DNA of 64,000 nt from Acidobacteriales bacterium 59-55 (GCA_001897435.1 MKSV01000006.1:62001-126000), one strand, 5' to 3'; shown: positions 26,476 to 35,545, counted from the stretch's first letter. Numbers and translations: made by a program. The notes: generated from the sequence alone by a model not told the origin.

Positions 26476-27315
26476 TTACAAGCCGACGCGCGCCCAGATT
26501 GCGTTGTGATCGGAGAACGGTACGGGCTCGACACTGGCTGCGAGGGACTTCAGATCGCGGATGAAGATCCAGTCCAGGTGACGGCGAAACGCGGGGAACG
26601 TGTTGAGGGTGCCGGGAAGAGGCATCTCAAAGCCATGGTGCTTCATCGCGGCCCGGATGGCGGCCCGATGCGATGGGCCTCCGGGGATAGGCACGAAGCT
26701 GCCCATCCAGTAAAGCTCATTGGTGTTGAAGTCGCCCGCGATGAGACGCGGTCCGGTGCAACGGGACGCCGCGTCGATGACGGGCTGGAGCTGCTCAAGG
26801 CGTTCCGCGGCGTTGATGCGCGTGTCGAGATGGGCGTTCCAGACACGCATACCTCCCCACGGGGTACGCACGGTAGCGGACACGGCAAAACGGTTTCGCT
26901 CACGGAAGCGGAGATCGCAGGCCTTGAGGCGCTTGATCTCGATATCGTCGATGGGATAGCGGCTCACCAGAGCGAGCCCCTGGTCATGGACACCGGGCGC
27001 GGCGGATTGAAAGTGCGTGAAGTATCCGAGGTCGCGCGCGGCGTCTTCAATGGCACTCGCATTGGAGTCTCTCGTCGCGACTTCCTGGAGGAGAAACAGG
27101 TCGGCATCGCGGAGGCGCGGAGCGTTGCGCATTGCATCGACGACGATGCCGGGATCGCGCTCTTTCGCCATGTTGAGAGTGACAACCGAGAGACTGCGGT
27201 CGGGAGCGGCGTCGCTGGGGTTGGGACGGATATGCCGGAAAGGCCGGTACATCCGCCTGCGCAGGGCACGGCGAGCGCGCCCATTCCTTCCTGGGTCCAA
27301 AAGAGTGCTCTCCAT
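26476..27315 (-). CDS. Endonuclease/exonuclease/phosphatase (EEP) family hydrolase
   Basis: The 279-residue protein has the EEP-fold markers in order: VVTLNMAKE near residue 44, LFLLQEV with the metal-binding Glu near 74, GLALVSRYPI near 113, WNAHLDT near 157, IAGDFNTNE near 193 and SDHNAIWARV at the end. These residues form a Mg-dependent phosphodiesterase site used on DNA, phospholipids or inositol phosphates. It lies 56 bp downstream of the phospholipase D-like gene on the same strand, which hints at a shared task in phospholipid or nucleic acid turnover. The substrate is not determined. Confidence 0.9.
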   Translation of the reverse strand: MESTLLDPGRNGRARRALRRRMYRPFRHIRPNPSDAAPDRSLSVVTLNMAKERDPGIVVDAMRNAPRLRDADLFLLQEVATRDSNASAIEDAARDLGYFTHFQSAAPGVHDQGLALVSRYPIDDIEIKRLKACDLRFRERNRFAVSATVRTPWGGMRVWNAHLDTRINAAERLEQLQPVIDAASRCTGPRLIAGDFNTNELYWMGSFVPIPGGPSHRAAIRAAMKHHGFEMPLPGTLNTFPAFRRHLDWIFIRDLKSLAASVEPVPFSDHNAIWARVGL

Positions 27316-27371
27316 CGGATATCCTCCAAAATACCTGCTTGTCTATTAGACGCTGCGGAGACCTTTCGGGT

Positions 27372-28874
27372 TCATTTGGCGGCGTCGCGGGACTTGCGCA
27401 GCAGTCTCCGTTCCCGCCATAGTTTGAGCCCCCGGTCAAGGAGCGCGATGGAGAACCAGAGAGATAAAAGGACGGCGGGATAGGCAAGGAATCGAGGGAA
27501 GAAGGCGGAGAGGATTGCCAGCGCAAGCAGGATTGTCCCGCCGAGAAACATGAGATGCGCCTCGGCGGGCTCGAAGATGCGGCGATTGATGAAGGCGGCG
27601 CCGATGGAGTTGCTGATGCGGATTGCTCCCGCGGCAGCACGGCCGGCGCTGCCGCCTCCGCCGGTCGCCACTGGCCGCGGGCGGCGCGGCCTGCCGGGAG
27701 CGCGCATCTTGTGTTTCTCGTCGAGGACGATCTCCGTGGAGTTGGCCAGATCCTGAAGGTACATCTCTTCCATTTCGCCGGCGAAATGCTCGTCTTCGAT
27801 GACCGCATCCAGCTCGCAGTTTCCGAGCCAGCTTGCGATGTTGAGATTGGTGGAGCCGACACGCGCCCAGCGTCCGTCCGCGACCGCCGTCTTGGCGTGG
27901 AGCATGGTGCCGTTCCACTCGAAGACGCGCACTCCGGCTTCGAGGAGGGGCTGGTATCCTGCCCGGGACAGAGCCTTGACAATGGGAATGTCCGTTGCGC
28001 TCGGGACAAGAAGGCGCACATCGACATGATCCATTGCAGCCGCACGGAGAGCCTGAACATAGATGGTCGTGCCAGCAAAATAGGCGTCGGTCAGCCAGAG
28101 CCTCTCTCTGGCCAGCGCGGCAACCATCTGGTCGAAGCGAAGCAGGCCCGCCATGGCCGGCAAGGTGGCTACGACGCGTAACTTCACATTGCCGGTTGGA
28201 GCGGGCGCCGGCTCGTCCAGGGTCAACTCTTCCGGGAAAATCGCGGAGCCGATCAGGGCCCAGACCTGCGTGAAGGCGCGCTCGATGTCGGCGACGGCAG
28301 GCCCGGTGACCTCGATTCCGGTATCGCGCCAGGGCTCAAGCTTCTTTGCCGGATCGCCCACCCACATTCTGCCGACGCACAGACCGGTGATGAAACCGAT
28401 CCGGCCATCGACGGCGAGCATCTTGCGATGATCGCGGGAGAGCCAGCCGAGAGGACTGTCGAAGTGCGGCGGATTATAACAACGGACCTCGACGCCGGCT
28501 GCGCGCATGCGATTCCAGAAGCGGCGGGAGGCGTTGCCCAGGCCGCCCAGCCAGTCGTAGATGAGGCGCACGCGCACGCCTTCCCGCGCTTTTTGGATGA
28601 GCGCGTCGGCGAACTCTTGGCCCGCGTCATCTTCGTGAATGATGTAGCTTTCGAAGTGAATGTGGCGCTTCGCGGCGTGGATGGCATCGAGCCATGCGGG
28701 ATAGTTTTCCCTCGCGTCCTTGAGCAGCCGGACCTGATTGCCTGCGATGAGTGGCGCGCCGGCGGCCCGCGAGAAGGCCTGGTCGGCAAGGGCGCGAAGA
28801 GGCTCCATGCCTGCCAGTTCCTGCCTGGAGGCTGCGGTCGCTCCGATGGTTTCATGCCCTCTGCGCTGCTTCAT
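27372..28874 (-). CDS. Phospholipase D / cardiolipin synthase-like protein
   Basis: The 500-residue protein has two HKD-type catalytic motifs, HRKMLAVDG near residue 151 and [20 protein letters not shown] near 325. This is the arrangement of bacterial cardiolipin synthases and phospholipases D. The usual N-terminal membrane helices of cardiolipin synthase are absent. Instead there is a hydrophobic pair near the C-terminus ([18 protein letters not shown] and [18 protein letters not shown]), which would anchor it. A Gly/Ala-rich linker follows the second HKD. The gene is first in a pair with the EEP hydrolase. Confidence 0.92.
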   Translation of the reverse strand: MKQRRGHETIGATAASRQELAGMEPLRALADQAFSRAAGAPLIAGNQVRLLKDARENYPAWLDAIHAAKRHIHFESYIIHEDDAGQEFADALIQKAREGVRVRLIYDWLGGLGNASRRFWNRMRAAGVEVRCYNPPHFDSPLGWLSRDHRKMLAVDGRIGFITGLCVGRMWVGDPAKKLEPWRDTGIEVTGPAVADIERAFTQVWALIGSAIFPEELTLDEPAPAPTGNVKLRVVATLPAMAGLLRFDQMVAALARERLWLTDAYFAGTTIYVQALRAAAMDHVDVRLLVPSATDIPIVKALSRAGYQPLLEAGVRVFEWNGTMLHAKTAVADGRWARVGSTNLNIASWLGNCELDAVIEDEHFAGEMEEMYLQDLANSTEIVLDEKHKMRAPGRPRRPRPVATGGGGSAGRAAAGAIRISNSIGAAFINRRIFEPAEAHLMFLGGTILLALAILSAFFPRFLAYPAVLLSLWFSIALLDRGLKLWRERRLLRKSRDAAK

Positions 28875-29058
28875 AGCGGCTCCGCGTATGCTTTAAATAC
28901 TGGTCCGGTCAAAAAGTCATTTTACGCAGGGAATGTCGGTCCTGTGGCGGCGTTACCTCTCCGGCGCAGGCCAGTAGGTCCGTTTGACTAACGAGAGAGC
29001 GCGTTGATGAGGCTATTAAAGATCCAGGTGCAATCTCTTCCTCATAGCTCTACGTTCT

Positions 29059-29604
29059 CTACGTTTCCGAGCCGAGATCGAGTAGGTTCCTCGCGATCAG
29101 AAATCCCATCAAATCGCAGTTCCGCGACGGCGCCCCAACCATTCTGAGGGTTGTAATGACCTGACCCCGATGCATGGAGGCGTGGTTGAAGCAGTGAAGC
29201 ATCAGTTCACCGACTGTGAACGTCAAAGGCCTACCGTCCGGTAGTCTCGATAAAACGGTGGATTCTAGGTCTTCCGGCGTCAGCGTCGCCATCCAGGAGT
29301 GCCACGCTGCCCATACCTCCGGCCAAAGCCGCGCCAGATCCGGAACATCGATGAGCCCGTCCTTGCCGACGTTGTCCGCATTCATCGTCTCCAAAGCCGG
29401 TAATGCACGAGCCTGAAGCATCGTCAGCCAATCCCGCTCGGCCAGGTACATGTGGTTCAACAGCCTGCTGATGGAACCCAGGGTTCCACCCGATTCTGCT
29501 TCAAGTTGCTGCTGCTGGAGGGCAATACACTCCGACAAAAGGCGCTCTCCCGCCCATTTTGTGTAGCCGAGCATCAAGCGCAGCGTGGTTAGATCGGGAC
29601 TCAT
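29059..29604 (-). CDS. DinB-family metal-binding protein
   Basis: The 181-residue protein fits the DinB four-helix bundle. MLGYTKWAGERLL lies in helix 1, the first metal His in LNHMYLAERDW near residue 50, and the other two in HCFNHASMHRGQVI near residues 140-148. DinB proteins include thiol transferases using bacillithiol or mycothiol and many of unknown role. It is divergent from the his operon, separated by about 360 bp. No neighbour clarifies the function. Confidence 0.9.
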   Translation of the reverse strand: MSPDLTTLRLMLGYTKWAGERLLSECIALQQQQLEAESGGTLGSISRLLNHMYLAERDWLTMLQARALPALETMNADNVGKDGLIDVPDLARLWPEVWAAWHSWMATLTPEDLESTVLSRLPDGRPLTFTVGELMLHCFNHASMHRGQVITTLRMVGAPSRNCDLMGFLIARNLLDLGSET

Positions 29605-29925
29605 TCTCTACTCCCATTCACAGTCGAACAATATGCCTGGCATGCCTCTTCTTGTCCGCGATTTTACATGGCGCGCGCCCAGCGCATGCGAAAGCGCGCG
29701 CCGCGCGGCGACTTCGTTCAAGTCGGCTTCCCGGAGCCACATCGTCAAGGCGCTCTCAGTTTGGCGAAAAGTGGCCAATGCATTTATTGATTACCGGAAT
29801 CGTTATGGCAGCCCTTCATTCAAAGGAAGCCAAGTGGATATTCTGAACCGCCATTTGGGTTCATCAACCAAAGGTCTCGATTGCTCCGTGATTCAAACCG
29901 ACCCACTACCCGGCACGGTGGATGA
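29605..29925. other. Region between the DinB gene and the his promoter
   Basis: No recognised gene. A plus-strand frame from about 29636 to 29929 is open, but its product (ending PLPGTVDD) resembles nothing known and lacks a ribosome-binding site; it could be a relic. A perfect 9-bp inverted repeat, GGCGCGCGC (29670-29678) with GCGCGCGCC (29694-29702), could form a hairpin. Confidence 0.4.
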
Positions 29926-29954
29926 TTGACAAGCAGCCGCGGCCCAGCTACTTT
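29926..29954 (+). promoter_or_regulatory. Candidate promoter of the his operon
   Basis: A perfect TTGACA at 29926-29931 is followed after 17 bp by TACTTT at 29949-29954. Transcription would start near 29961-29963, at the ATG of the His-rich leader peptide. The -10 region overlaps the 14-bp palindrome TACTTTTAAAAGTA (29949-29962). Confidence 0.6.
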
Positions 29955-29962
29955 TAAAAGTA

Positions 29963-30046
29963 ATGAGCGTCCGCTTCCAGCATCACGGCCATCACCATCA
30001 TCATGCGCAAAGCGTGCTGGCGGCAGTGTCCGGTGTGGCGAAGTAA
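29963..30046 (+). CDS. hisL: His operon leader peptide
   Basis: This is a 27-codon open frame starting MSVRFQHHGHHHHHAQSV, with seven His codons at positions 7-8 and 10-14, ending at TAA 30044-30046. It ends 24 bp before an intrinsic terminator and about 110 bp before hisI, the classic layout of a histidine attenuator. Stalling at His codons when charged tRNA-His is scarce would favour an alternative fold. CCAGCAT (29977-29983) can pair with GTGCTGG (30014-30020), closing a hairpin around the His codons. No Shine-Dalgarno sequence precedes the ATG, and the predicted transcript start is at or next to it, so translation may be leaderless. Confidence 0.88.
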   Translation: MSVRFQHHGHHHHHAQSVLAAVSGVAK

Positions 30047-30070
30047 CGAACGCTAACTAAGGATTGGAAA

Positions 30071-30106
30071 GGCCCGCTAACGCGCATACCGCGAGCGGGC
30101 CTTTTT
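30071..30106 (+). terminator. Attenuator terminator of the his operon
   Basis: GGCCCGCT (30071-30078) pairs perfectly with AGCGGGCC (30094-30101), followed by TTTTT. The left arm region CCGCTAACGC (30074-30083) can alternatively pair with GCGTGCTGGCGG (30012-30023) as two short helices. That would block the terminator and give an antiterminator. Pairings were found by hand. Confidence 0.85.
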
Positions 30107-30156
30107 GCTGCCCGGTGGCGTGTTGGATGGCCCCAGAGAGACCAAGGAGAATGACG

Positions 30157-30495
30157 ATGGAAGCAGTAAAGATCGATTTTGCGAAGATGGATGGCCTGGT
30201 TCCGGGCATCGTGCAGGATGCGAAGACGGGCGAGATGCTGATGCTCGGCTTCCTCAACGAAGTGAGCTACGCGAAGACGCTGGAGACGGGGTTTGTGACC
30301 TTCTGGAGCCGAACGCGGAGCAAGCTGTGGATGAAGGGCGAGACCAGCGGCAATCGGCTGAAGGTGATCTCGGCGGCAACCGATTGCGATAACGACACGC
30401 TGCTGTTCCGGGTCGAGGTCGAGGGCGATGGGCTGGTGTGCCACGAGGGCACGGTGAGTTGTTTCACTAAAAATATTGAAACGGAGAAGGCGTAA
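30157..30495 (+). CDS. hisI: Phosphoribosyl-AMP cyclohydrolase
   Basis: HisI opens the ring of phosphoribosyl-AMP, the third step of histidine synthesis. The 112-residue product shows [36 protein letters not shown], and the metal-binding [14 protein letters not shown] and CHEG segments. The start at 30157 sits seven bases after AAGGAG; the ATG at 30151 is too close to that site. It lacks the HisE pyrophosphatase domain that is often fused to it. It is the first structural gene after the attenuator, and its stop overlaps the hisG start by one base. Confidence 0.96.
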   Translation: MEAVKIDFAKMDGLVPGIVQDAKTGEMLMLGFLNEVSYAKTLETGFVTFWSRTRSKLWMKGETSGNRLKVISAATDCDNDTLLFRVEVEGDGLVCHEGTVSCFTKNIETEKA

Positions 30496-31376
30496 TGTCT
30501 GGAGCGAAGAAGCTGAAGCTGGGAATTCCGAAGGGCAGTCTACAGGATGCGACGATTGCATTGTTTGAGCGGGCCGGATGGAGGATCTTCGCCAACGGGC
30601 GCAGCTACTTCCCTTCGATCGACGATGCCGAGATTGAGTGCATGCTGGTGCGCGCGCAGGAGATGGCGCGATACGTCGAGCATGGCGCGCTGGATGCAGG
30701 GCTGACCGGCAACGACTGGGTGCAGGAGAACGAGACGGACGTGGAGTATGTCACGAGCCTGACCTACAGCAAGCAGAGCCGGCAGAAGGTGAAGTGGGTG
30801 CTCGCGGTTCCGGAGGACTCACCGTTTCAGAAGCCGGAGGATCTGGCGGGCAAGATTATCGCGACCGAGTTGGTCGAGTTCACCAAGCGCTACTTTGCCA
30901 ACAAGAATATTCCAGTGAAGGTGGAGTTTAGCTGGGGCGCGACCGAGGTGAAGCCGCCGACGCTGGCCGACGCCATCGTCGAGGTGACAGAGACGGGAAG
31001 TTCGCTGCGGGCGAACCGGCTGCGGATTATCGAGACCCTGATGGAGAGCGAGACCCAGTTGATCGCGAACAAGGACGCCTACAAGGACGCATGGAAGCGG
31101 GAGAAGATCGGCAACATCTCTCTGATGCTGAATGCCGCGATTGCGGCGCAGGGGCGCGTGGGCCTGATGCTGAATGCGCGCAAGGATGCTCTCGATACCG
31201 TGATCGGTGTGCTGCCGGCGTTGAACTCGCCTACCGTTTCGCAGTTGAGCGATGCGGGATGGGTGGCGCTGAATACGATTCTCGATGAATCGCTGGTACG
31301 GGACGTGATTCCGAAGCTGAAGGCCGCCGGCGCTACGGGGATTGTGGAGTATCCGTTGAGCAAAGTGGTTCTGTAA
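30495..31376 (+). CDS. hisG: ATP phosphoribosyltransferase, long form
   Basis: HisG joins ATP and PRPP in the committed, feedback-controlled first step of histidine synthesis. The 293-residue length marks the long form with its own C-terminal regulatory domain, so no HisZ partner is needed. Visible features are [17 protein letters not shown] at the start, [19 protein letters not shown] near residue 55 and the PRPP-binding segment [18 protein letters not shown] near 160. The regulatory tail includes [20 protein letters not shown]. It is tightly coupled to hisI and followed by hisD after 16 bp. Confidence 0.97.
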   Translation: MSGAKKLKLGIPKGSLQDATIALFERAGWRIFANGRSYFPSIDDAEIECMLVRAQEMARYVEHGALDAGLTGNDWVQENETDVEYVTSLTYSKQSRQKVKWVLAVPEDSPFQKPEDLAGKIIATELVEFTKRYFANKNIPVKVEFSWGATEVKPPTLADAIVEVTETGSSLRANRLRIIETLMESETQLIANKDAYKDAWKREKIGNISLMLNAAIAAQGRVGLMLNARKDALDTVIGVLPALNSPTVSQLSDAGWVALNTILDESLVRDVIPKLKAAGATGIVEYPLSKVVL

Positions 31377-31392
31377 AGACAGGAAAGATGCA

Positions 31393-32652
31393 ATGAAGCT
31401 GGTACGAACGTTTGGCAGAAGCAAGGCGGCCGCGGCCGCTCTGGTGGAGACACTGGAGCGGCGTGGAGCCGCGAATACGGCGAAGGTAGAGCCTGTGGTG
31501 CGCGGGATTCTTGCTGCCGTTCGCAAGGATGGCGATGCCGCGCTGCGGAGATATGCTGCGAAGTTCGACGGGCTGAAAAAGGGGCAGGCGCTGCTCGTCT
31601 CTCGCGAAGAGATGCAGACGGCGTGGGAGGCTACGGCTCCGGAGTTGCAGGCGGCGATGATGGTGGCGCGCGGCAACATCCTTGCGTTTGCCGAGGCGCA
31701 GTTGCCGAAGGAGTGGACGGTTGCTCCGGCAGAGGGAGTGAAGACGGGGCAGATCGTTCGCCCGCTGGGCAGCGTGGGTTGCTATGTTCCGGGGGGGCGG
31801 TATCCGCTGCCTTCGACGCTGCTGATGACGGTGACTCCAGCACAGGTGGCAGGGGTGGAACGGATTGTGGTGTGCTCGCCTAAACCGGCAAAAGAGACGA
31901 TGGCGGCGGCGTGGCTGGCAGGAGTAACGGAGTTTTATCGCGTAGGCGGAGCGCAGGCGATTGCGGCGATGGCCTTTGGGACGACTGCGATCGGGCGCGT
32001 GGACAAGATTGTGGGGCCGGGAAATCTATTTGTAACCGCGGCGAAGACAATCGTTTCGAGCGAGTGCGGGATCGATATGCCCGCGGGGCCGACCGAGATC
32101 GTCGTGACCAGCGAGAGCGGAGATGCGGCGGGGATTGCAGCGGACCTGGTGGCGCAGGCAGAGCACGATCCCGAGGCGCTGGCGATTCTAATTACCAGCA
32201 ATGAAGCGCTGGCGAAAGAGGTTGCGGCTGAGATCAAGCGACAGGCGGCGGGAAATAAGATTGCCAAGCAGTCTCTGGCGGCGCAGGGCGCGATATTTGT
32301 GACTGCATCCGTTACAGAGGCGCGGGAGTTAACCAACCGGCTGGCTCCGGAGCATCTGACCATCGATGCGGCGACGGATTTGAAGTGGGTTCGCAACGCG
32401 GGCAGCGTCTTTGTAGGAGCGTACGCTCCGCAGTCGATGGGCGATTATGTCTCCGGGCCGAACCATGTGCTGCCGACCGGCCGCGTGGGGCGGGTGCGCG
32501 GAGGACTGAGCGTGATGGACTTTGTGAAGGTGATTACGGTGCAGGAGTACACCCGCAAGGGACTGCGGAAGATGGGTCCCCATGCAATTGCGCTTGCCGA
32601 GGCCGAGGGGCTGCGGGGCCATGCGGAGAGTGTTCGAGTGAGGATGCGATGA
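31393..32652 (+). CDS. hisD: Histidinol dehydrogenase
   Basis: HisD oxidises histidinol to histidine in two NAD-dependent steps using zinc. The 419-residue protein has the family segments RPLGSVGCYVPGGRYPLPST near residue 118, VGGAQAIAAMAFGT near 184, IVGPGNLFVTAAK near 202, DMPAGPTEIVV near 223, LVAQAEHDPEA near 246 with zinc ligands, and LAPEHLTI near 316. Its stop overlaps the hisC start (ATGA). The gene is unfused and of normal length. Confidence 0.97.
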   Translation: MKLVRTFGRSKAAAAALVETLERRGAANTAKVEPVVRGILAAVRKDGDAALRRYAAKFDGLKKGQALLVSREEMQTAWEATAPELQAAMMVARGNILAFAEAQLPKEWTVAPAEGVKTGQIVRPLGSVGCYVPGGRYPLPSTLLMTVTPAQVAGVERIVVCSPKPAKETMAAAWLAGVTEFYRVGGAQAIAAMAFGTTAIGRVDKIVGPGNLFVTAAKTIVSSECGIDMPAGPTEIVVTSESGDAAGIAADLVAQAEHDPEALAILITSNEALAKEVAAEIKRQAAGNKIAKQSLAAQGAIFVTASVTEARELTNRLAPEHLTIDAATDLKWVRNAGSVFVGAYAPQSMGDYVSGPNHVLPTGRVGRVRGGLSVMDFVKVITVQEYTRKGLRKMGPHAIALAEAEGLRGHAESVRVRMR

Positions 32653-33785
32653 CGGCTGCAAGCGAAGTAAAGCCGCGCCGGGCGGTGCTGGAGATGCCGG
32701 AGTATCATCCGCCGCTGGCGGGCCGGGAGTTGCTGCGGCTGGATTTCAACGAAAACACCTTTGCGCCCTCGCCGAAGGTGATCGAGCGGCTGCACCAGGT
32801 GACGGCGGAGGAGCTGACAAAGTATCCCGAGCGCGAATCCGTCGAGGCGATTGCGGCTGCGCACTTTGGCCTGCGGGCCGACCAGATGGTGTTGACCAAC
32901 GGCGTCGACGAGGCGATTCACCTGATGTGCTGCGCGTTTCTCGAAGAGGGAGACGAGGCGATCATCTGCACGCCGACCTTCTTCATGTACGACGTGAGCG
33001 TCCGCATGATGACGCGCGGGCTGGTGAAGGTGCAGGCGGATGAGACGCTGGAGTTTCCATTCGAGCGGTTCAAGGCGGCGATTACGGAGCGGACGAAGCT
33101 GATGTTTATCGCTTCGCCGAACAATCCGACCGGCGCGGTGGTGAGCCGGGAACATCTGCTCGCGCTGGCGGAGGCGGCTCCGCAGGCAGCGCTGATGGTG
33201 GATGAGGCTTACTCGCACTTCGATGGCGAGTCGGTGATCGGTGATCTCGATGCCGTGCCGAATCTGGTGATAGCGCGGACCTTCTCGAAGGCCTATGGGA
33301 TGGCGAGCCTGCGAATCGGCATGCTGGCTGGCAACGCCGGTCTGCTGAAGTATGTGCGTAAGGTGAGTTCGCCCTACAACATCAACGGCGCGGCGCTCGA
33401 TTGCCTGCCCGTGGCGCTGGCGGATAAGGATTATCTGGCCTGGTACGTGGAGCAGGTGCGGGTGGGACGCGACCGGATGATGGCGGGGCTGCGGGAGCTT
33501 GGCGTTCCCTACTTTCCCAGTCACGCAAACTTCGTGCTGATGAAGATCGGACCGAAGCACAAGGAACTGGTAGCGGCGATGCGCGCGCATGGCGTGCTGC
33601 TGCGCGACCGGTCGGCCGATCCGGGATGCAACGGCTTTGTCCGTATTACGATCGGGATCGAGGAGCATGTGCGGATGGGGCTGGCGGCCTTGCGGTCGTC
33701 GCTCGAAGAGATCGGATGGGACAGGCGAGAGACCGGAGAACCGGCGGGACCGCAGCCCGGCGAAGACGAGAGGGAGTTTGAGTAA
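32649..33785 (+). CDS. hisC: Histidinol-phosphate aminotransferase
   Basis: HisC is the PLP-dependent transaminase converting imidazole acetol phosphate to histidinol phosphate. The 378-residue product has [14 protein letters not shown] near residue 33, ANNPTG-type [13 protein letters not shown] near 155, [10 protein letters not shown] near 183 and the PLP lysine in [16 protein letters not shown] near 210. The start at 32649 overlaps the hisD stop; a longer in-frame extension to 32385 would overlap hisD by 260 bp and is unlikely. The C-terminus adds a short acidic tail after the fold. Confidence 0.95.
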   Translation: MTAASEVKPRRAVLEMPEYHPPLAGRELLRLDFNENTFAPSPKVIERLHQVTAEELTKYPERESVEAIAAAHFGLRADQMVLTNGVDEAIHLMCCAFLEEGDEAIICTPTFFMYDVSVRMMTRGLVKVQADETLEFPFERFKAAITERTKLMFIASPNNPTGAVVSREHLLALAEAAPQAALMVDEAYSHFDGESVIGDLDAVPNLVIARTFSKAYGMASLRIGMLAGNAGLLKYVRKVSSPYNINGAALDCLPVALADKDYLAWYVEQVRVGRDRMMAGLRELGVPYFPSHANFVLMKIGPKHKELVAAMRAHGVLLRDRSADPGCNGFVRITIGIEEHVRMGLAALRSSLEEIGWDRRETGEPAGPQPGEDEREFE

Positions 33786-34393
33786 TGGCGAAGGCTTTGG
33801 GCAAGGTTCGAACAGGAACGGTGAAGCGCGATACGACGGAGACGCAGATTGCGTTGAAGCTGGTCGTCGATGGGCAGGGCGTTTATAAGGTCTCGACCGG
33901 GATACGGTTCTTCGACCACATGCTGGAGCTGTTCACGCGGCATGGCGGCTTCGACCTGACGCTGAAGTGTACCGGCGATCTGGATGTGGACCAGCACCAC
34001 ACGGTCGAAGATGTCGGCATTGCGCTGGGCGAGGCGTTCAACAAGGCACTCGGCGATAAGAAGGGGATTATGCGCGCCGGGTACTTTGTGATGGCGATGG
34101 ATGAGACGCTCGCGGTTGCCGCTGTAGACCTGAGCGGGCGCGTGGCCTATGTCGTCGATGACAAGGTGAAGGTGCGGCTGGTGGGAGATTTTCAGAGTGA
34201 GTTGCTGGCGGACTTCTTCGATGGGTTTGCTCGGGGAGCCAAGGCGAATGTGCATGTGAAGACGATGTATGGGCGTAGCAACCATCATAAGATTGAGGCG
34301 ATCTTCAAGGCATTTGCACGGGCGCTTCGCGGAGCCTGCTCGCGGGATGAGCGGATGCGGGAGATGCTGCCGAGTACGAAGGGTTTGCTGTGA
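33785..34393 (+). CDS. hisB: Imidazoleglycerol-phosphate dehydratase
   Basis: HisB dehydrates imidazole glycerol phosphate. The 202-residue protein is the monofunctional form, without the histidinol phosphatase half found in enterobacteria. Markers are [17 protein letters not shown] near residue 43, [14 protein letters not shown] near 72, and the second metal site [19 protein letters not shown] near 161. The start shares one base with the hisC stop. The small membrane gene that follows begins in the hisB stop (GTGA), which is unusual for this operon. Confidence 0.96.
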   Translation: MAKALGKVRTGTVKRDTTETQIALKLVVDGQGVYKVSTGIRFFDHMLELFTRHGGFDLTLKCTGDLDVDQHHTVEDVGIALGEAFNKALGDKKGIMRAGYFVMAMDETLAVAAVDLSGRVAYVVDDKVKVRLVGDFQSELLADFFDGFARGAKANVHVKTMYGRSNHHKIEAIFKAFARALRGACSRDERMREMLPSTKGLL

Positions 34394-34656
34394 CTGAGTC
34401 CAGGCCGTGGCGCAATAGGGTCTTCAGCATAAGCGTTGCTCTCGCTGTGCTGAACCCGATCTATTTCTTCATTGCAATCAACTTGGCTAGCCGATTCTCG
34501 GATAAAGTTTGGGGAAATTTCATCGTCGTGGGCGTTTTAGTTGGGCTTCTTTCGCTTGCGTGCGGATTGCTTGGGCAGGGTCACAGACGTTGGATGTTGA
34601 TTTTAGTTACATGCGTAGAAACCATTCTCTGGTGGTTCATGGCGGTAAGCTTATGA
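34390..34656 (+). CDS. Small three-helix membrane protein inside the his operon
   Basis: The 88-residue product has three hydrophobic stretches: [39 protein letters not shown] and [19 protein letters not shown]. It starts with GTG overlapping the hisB stop (GTGA), and its own stop overlaps the hisH start (ATGA), so it is read as part of the his operon by translational coupling. Its base composition is lower in GC than its neighbours. It matches no family that I recognise and has no evident link to histidine synthesis. It may be a recent insertion that kept the operon reading through. Confidence 0.72.
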   Translation: MTESRPWRNRVFSISVALAVLNPIYFFIAINLASRFSDKVWGNFIVVGVLVGLLSLACGLLGQGHRRWMLILVTCVETILWWFMAVSL

Positions 34657-35261
34657 TTGCGGTGATTGATTACAAAGCGGGGAATCTGACCAGCGTGGTG
34701 AAGGCGCTGAAGTATCTGGGCGCTGAGACGCAGGTGACGCAGGACCCGGAGGTTGTGCGCGCGGCGGCCAAAGTGGTGCTGCCGGGGGTGGGGCACTTTC
34801 AGTCGACGCAGTTGCTGGCTGATCTTGGCTTGACCGACGCGGTGCGGGAGAGTGTCGCGAAAGGTGCGTGGTTTCTGGGGATTTGCGTCGGGCTGCAATG
34901 GTTGTTTGCAGGTTCGACGGAGGCTCCGGAGGTGGCGGGGCTGGGCCACTTTGCGGGAATGTGTGAACGCTTCCCTGCCTCGTTTGAGGGGCCGGAGTTG
35001 AAGTCGCCGCATGTTGGATGGAATTCGCTGGAGGAGGTGAGGGCGGATTCGAAGCTGCTGCGCGAAGTGCAGGAGGGCGGGTTTGTTTATTACACGCACT
35101 CGTGGCGGGCTCCCGTAATCAATGCAACCGCCGCGGTTACAAACTATGGAGGTGCGTTTACAGGAGTCGTTGAGCGGGAGAATGTCATGGGTGTGCAGTT
35201 TCATCCGGAGAAGTCGAGCGCCGTGGGTTTACAGGTCTTAAAGAACTTTGTGGAGTTATAA
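34653..35261 (+). CDS. hisH: Imidazole glycerol phosphate synthase, glutaminase subunit
   Basis: HisH hydrolyses glutamine and channels ammonia to HisF. The 202-residue class I amidotransferase has [18 protein letters not shown] at the start, LPGVGHF near residue 44, the nucleophile Cys in FLGICVGLQWLF near 79 and the catalytic His/Glu in QFHPEKSSAVG near the end. The start at 34653 overlaps the stop of the small membrane gene; an in-frame extension to 34509 would lie wholly within that gene. HisF, its partner, is two genes downstream. Confidence 0.95.
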   Translation: MIAVIDYKAGNLTSVVKALKYLGAETQVTQDPEVVRAAAKVVLPGVGHFQSTQLLADLGLTDAVRESVAKGAWFLGICVGLQWLFAGSTEAPEVAGLGHFAGMCERFPASFEGPELKSPHVGWNSLEEVRADSKLLREVQEGGFVYYTHSWRAPVINATAAVTNYGGAFTGVVERENVMGVQFHPEKSSAVGLQVLKNFVEL

Positions 35262-35263
35262 CG

Positions 35264-35545
35264 ATGCCTTTTATGTATGAATTGAAGCTTGCCGGCGAGG
35301 AGCCCTCTTACACGTTTGTGCAGCAACTGATCTCGGTCGGCTCGGTCGCGGATGTGAACCGGCCGGCCTGCACCTTGACCGACGGAACGATGGAGTTCCA
35401 TGTGATGGTGCCGAAGCTGGGCCTGATCGTGGAGTGGTTCGTAGAGAATGGCACGGTGATCGAGAACGGCACGGCGATGGCGCGGCTGGTCTGCGAGGGG
35501 GATGAGGTTGCGGTCCCCGCAGCGGTGCCGGTAAGGCTGAGATAG
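35264..35545 (+). CDS. Lipoyl/biotinyl-fold protein lacking the modified lysine
   Basis: The 93-residue product aligns by eye with a complete lipoyl/biotinyl domain. The first half is FVQQLISVGSVADVNRPACT and the turn is LTDGTMEFHVMVPKLG. The second half is LIVEWFVENGTVIENGTAMA followed by RLV. Where true carriers have a DK motif with the modified Lys, this protein has Asp-Gly, so it should not be lipoylated or biotinylated. It starts three bases after hisH and abuts hisF, so it is co-translated between the two subunits of imidazole glycerol phosphate synthase. Function is unknown; a structural or regulatory role with HisH-HisF is conceivable but unsupported. Confidence 0.75.
   Translation: MPFMYELKLAGEEPSYTFVQQLISVGSVADVNRPACTLTDGTMEFHVMVPKLGLIVEWFVENGTVIENGTAMARLVCEGDEVAVPAAVPVRLR

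Noticed and set aside
29636..29929. Plus-strand gene of about 97 codons before the his promoter
   Set aside because: There is no ribosome-binding site and no recognisable product, and two other frames are open over the same bases; kept only as a possible relic.
29981..30004. His-codon run as a cloning tag or vector contamination
   Set aside because: It lies in a short frame followed by an intrinsic terminator and hisI, is interrupted by a Gly codon, and no vector sequence is present.
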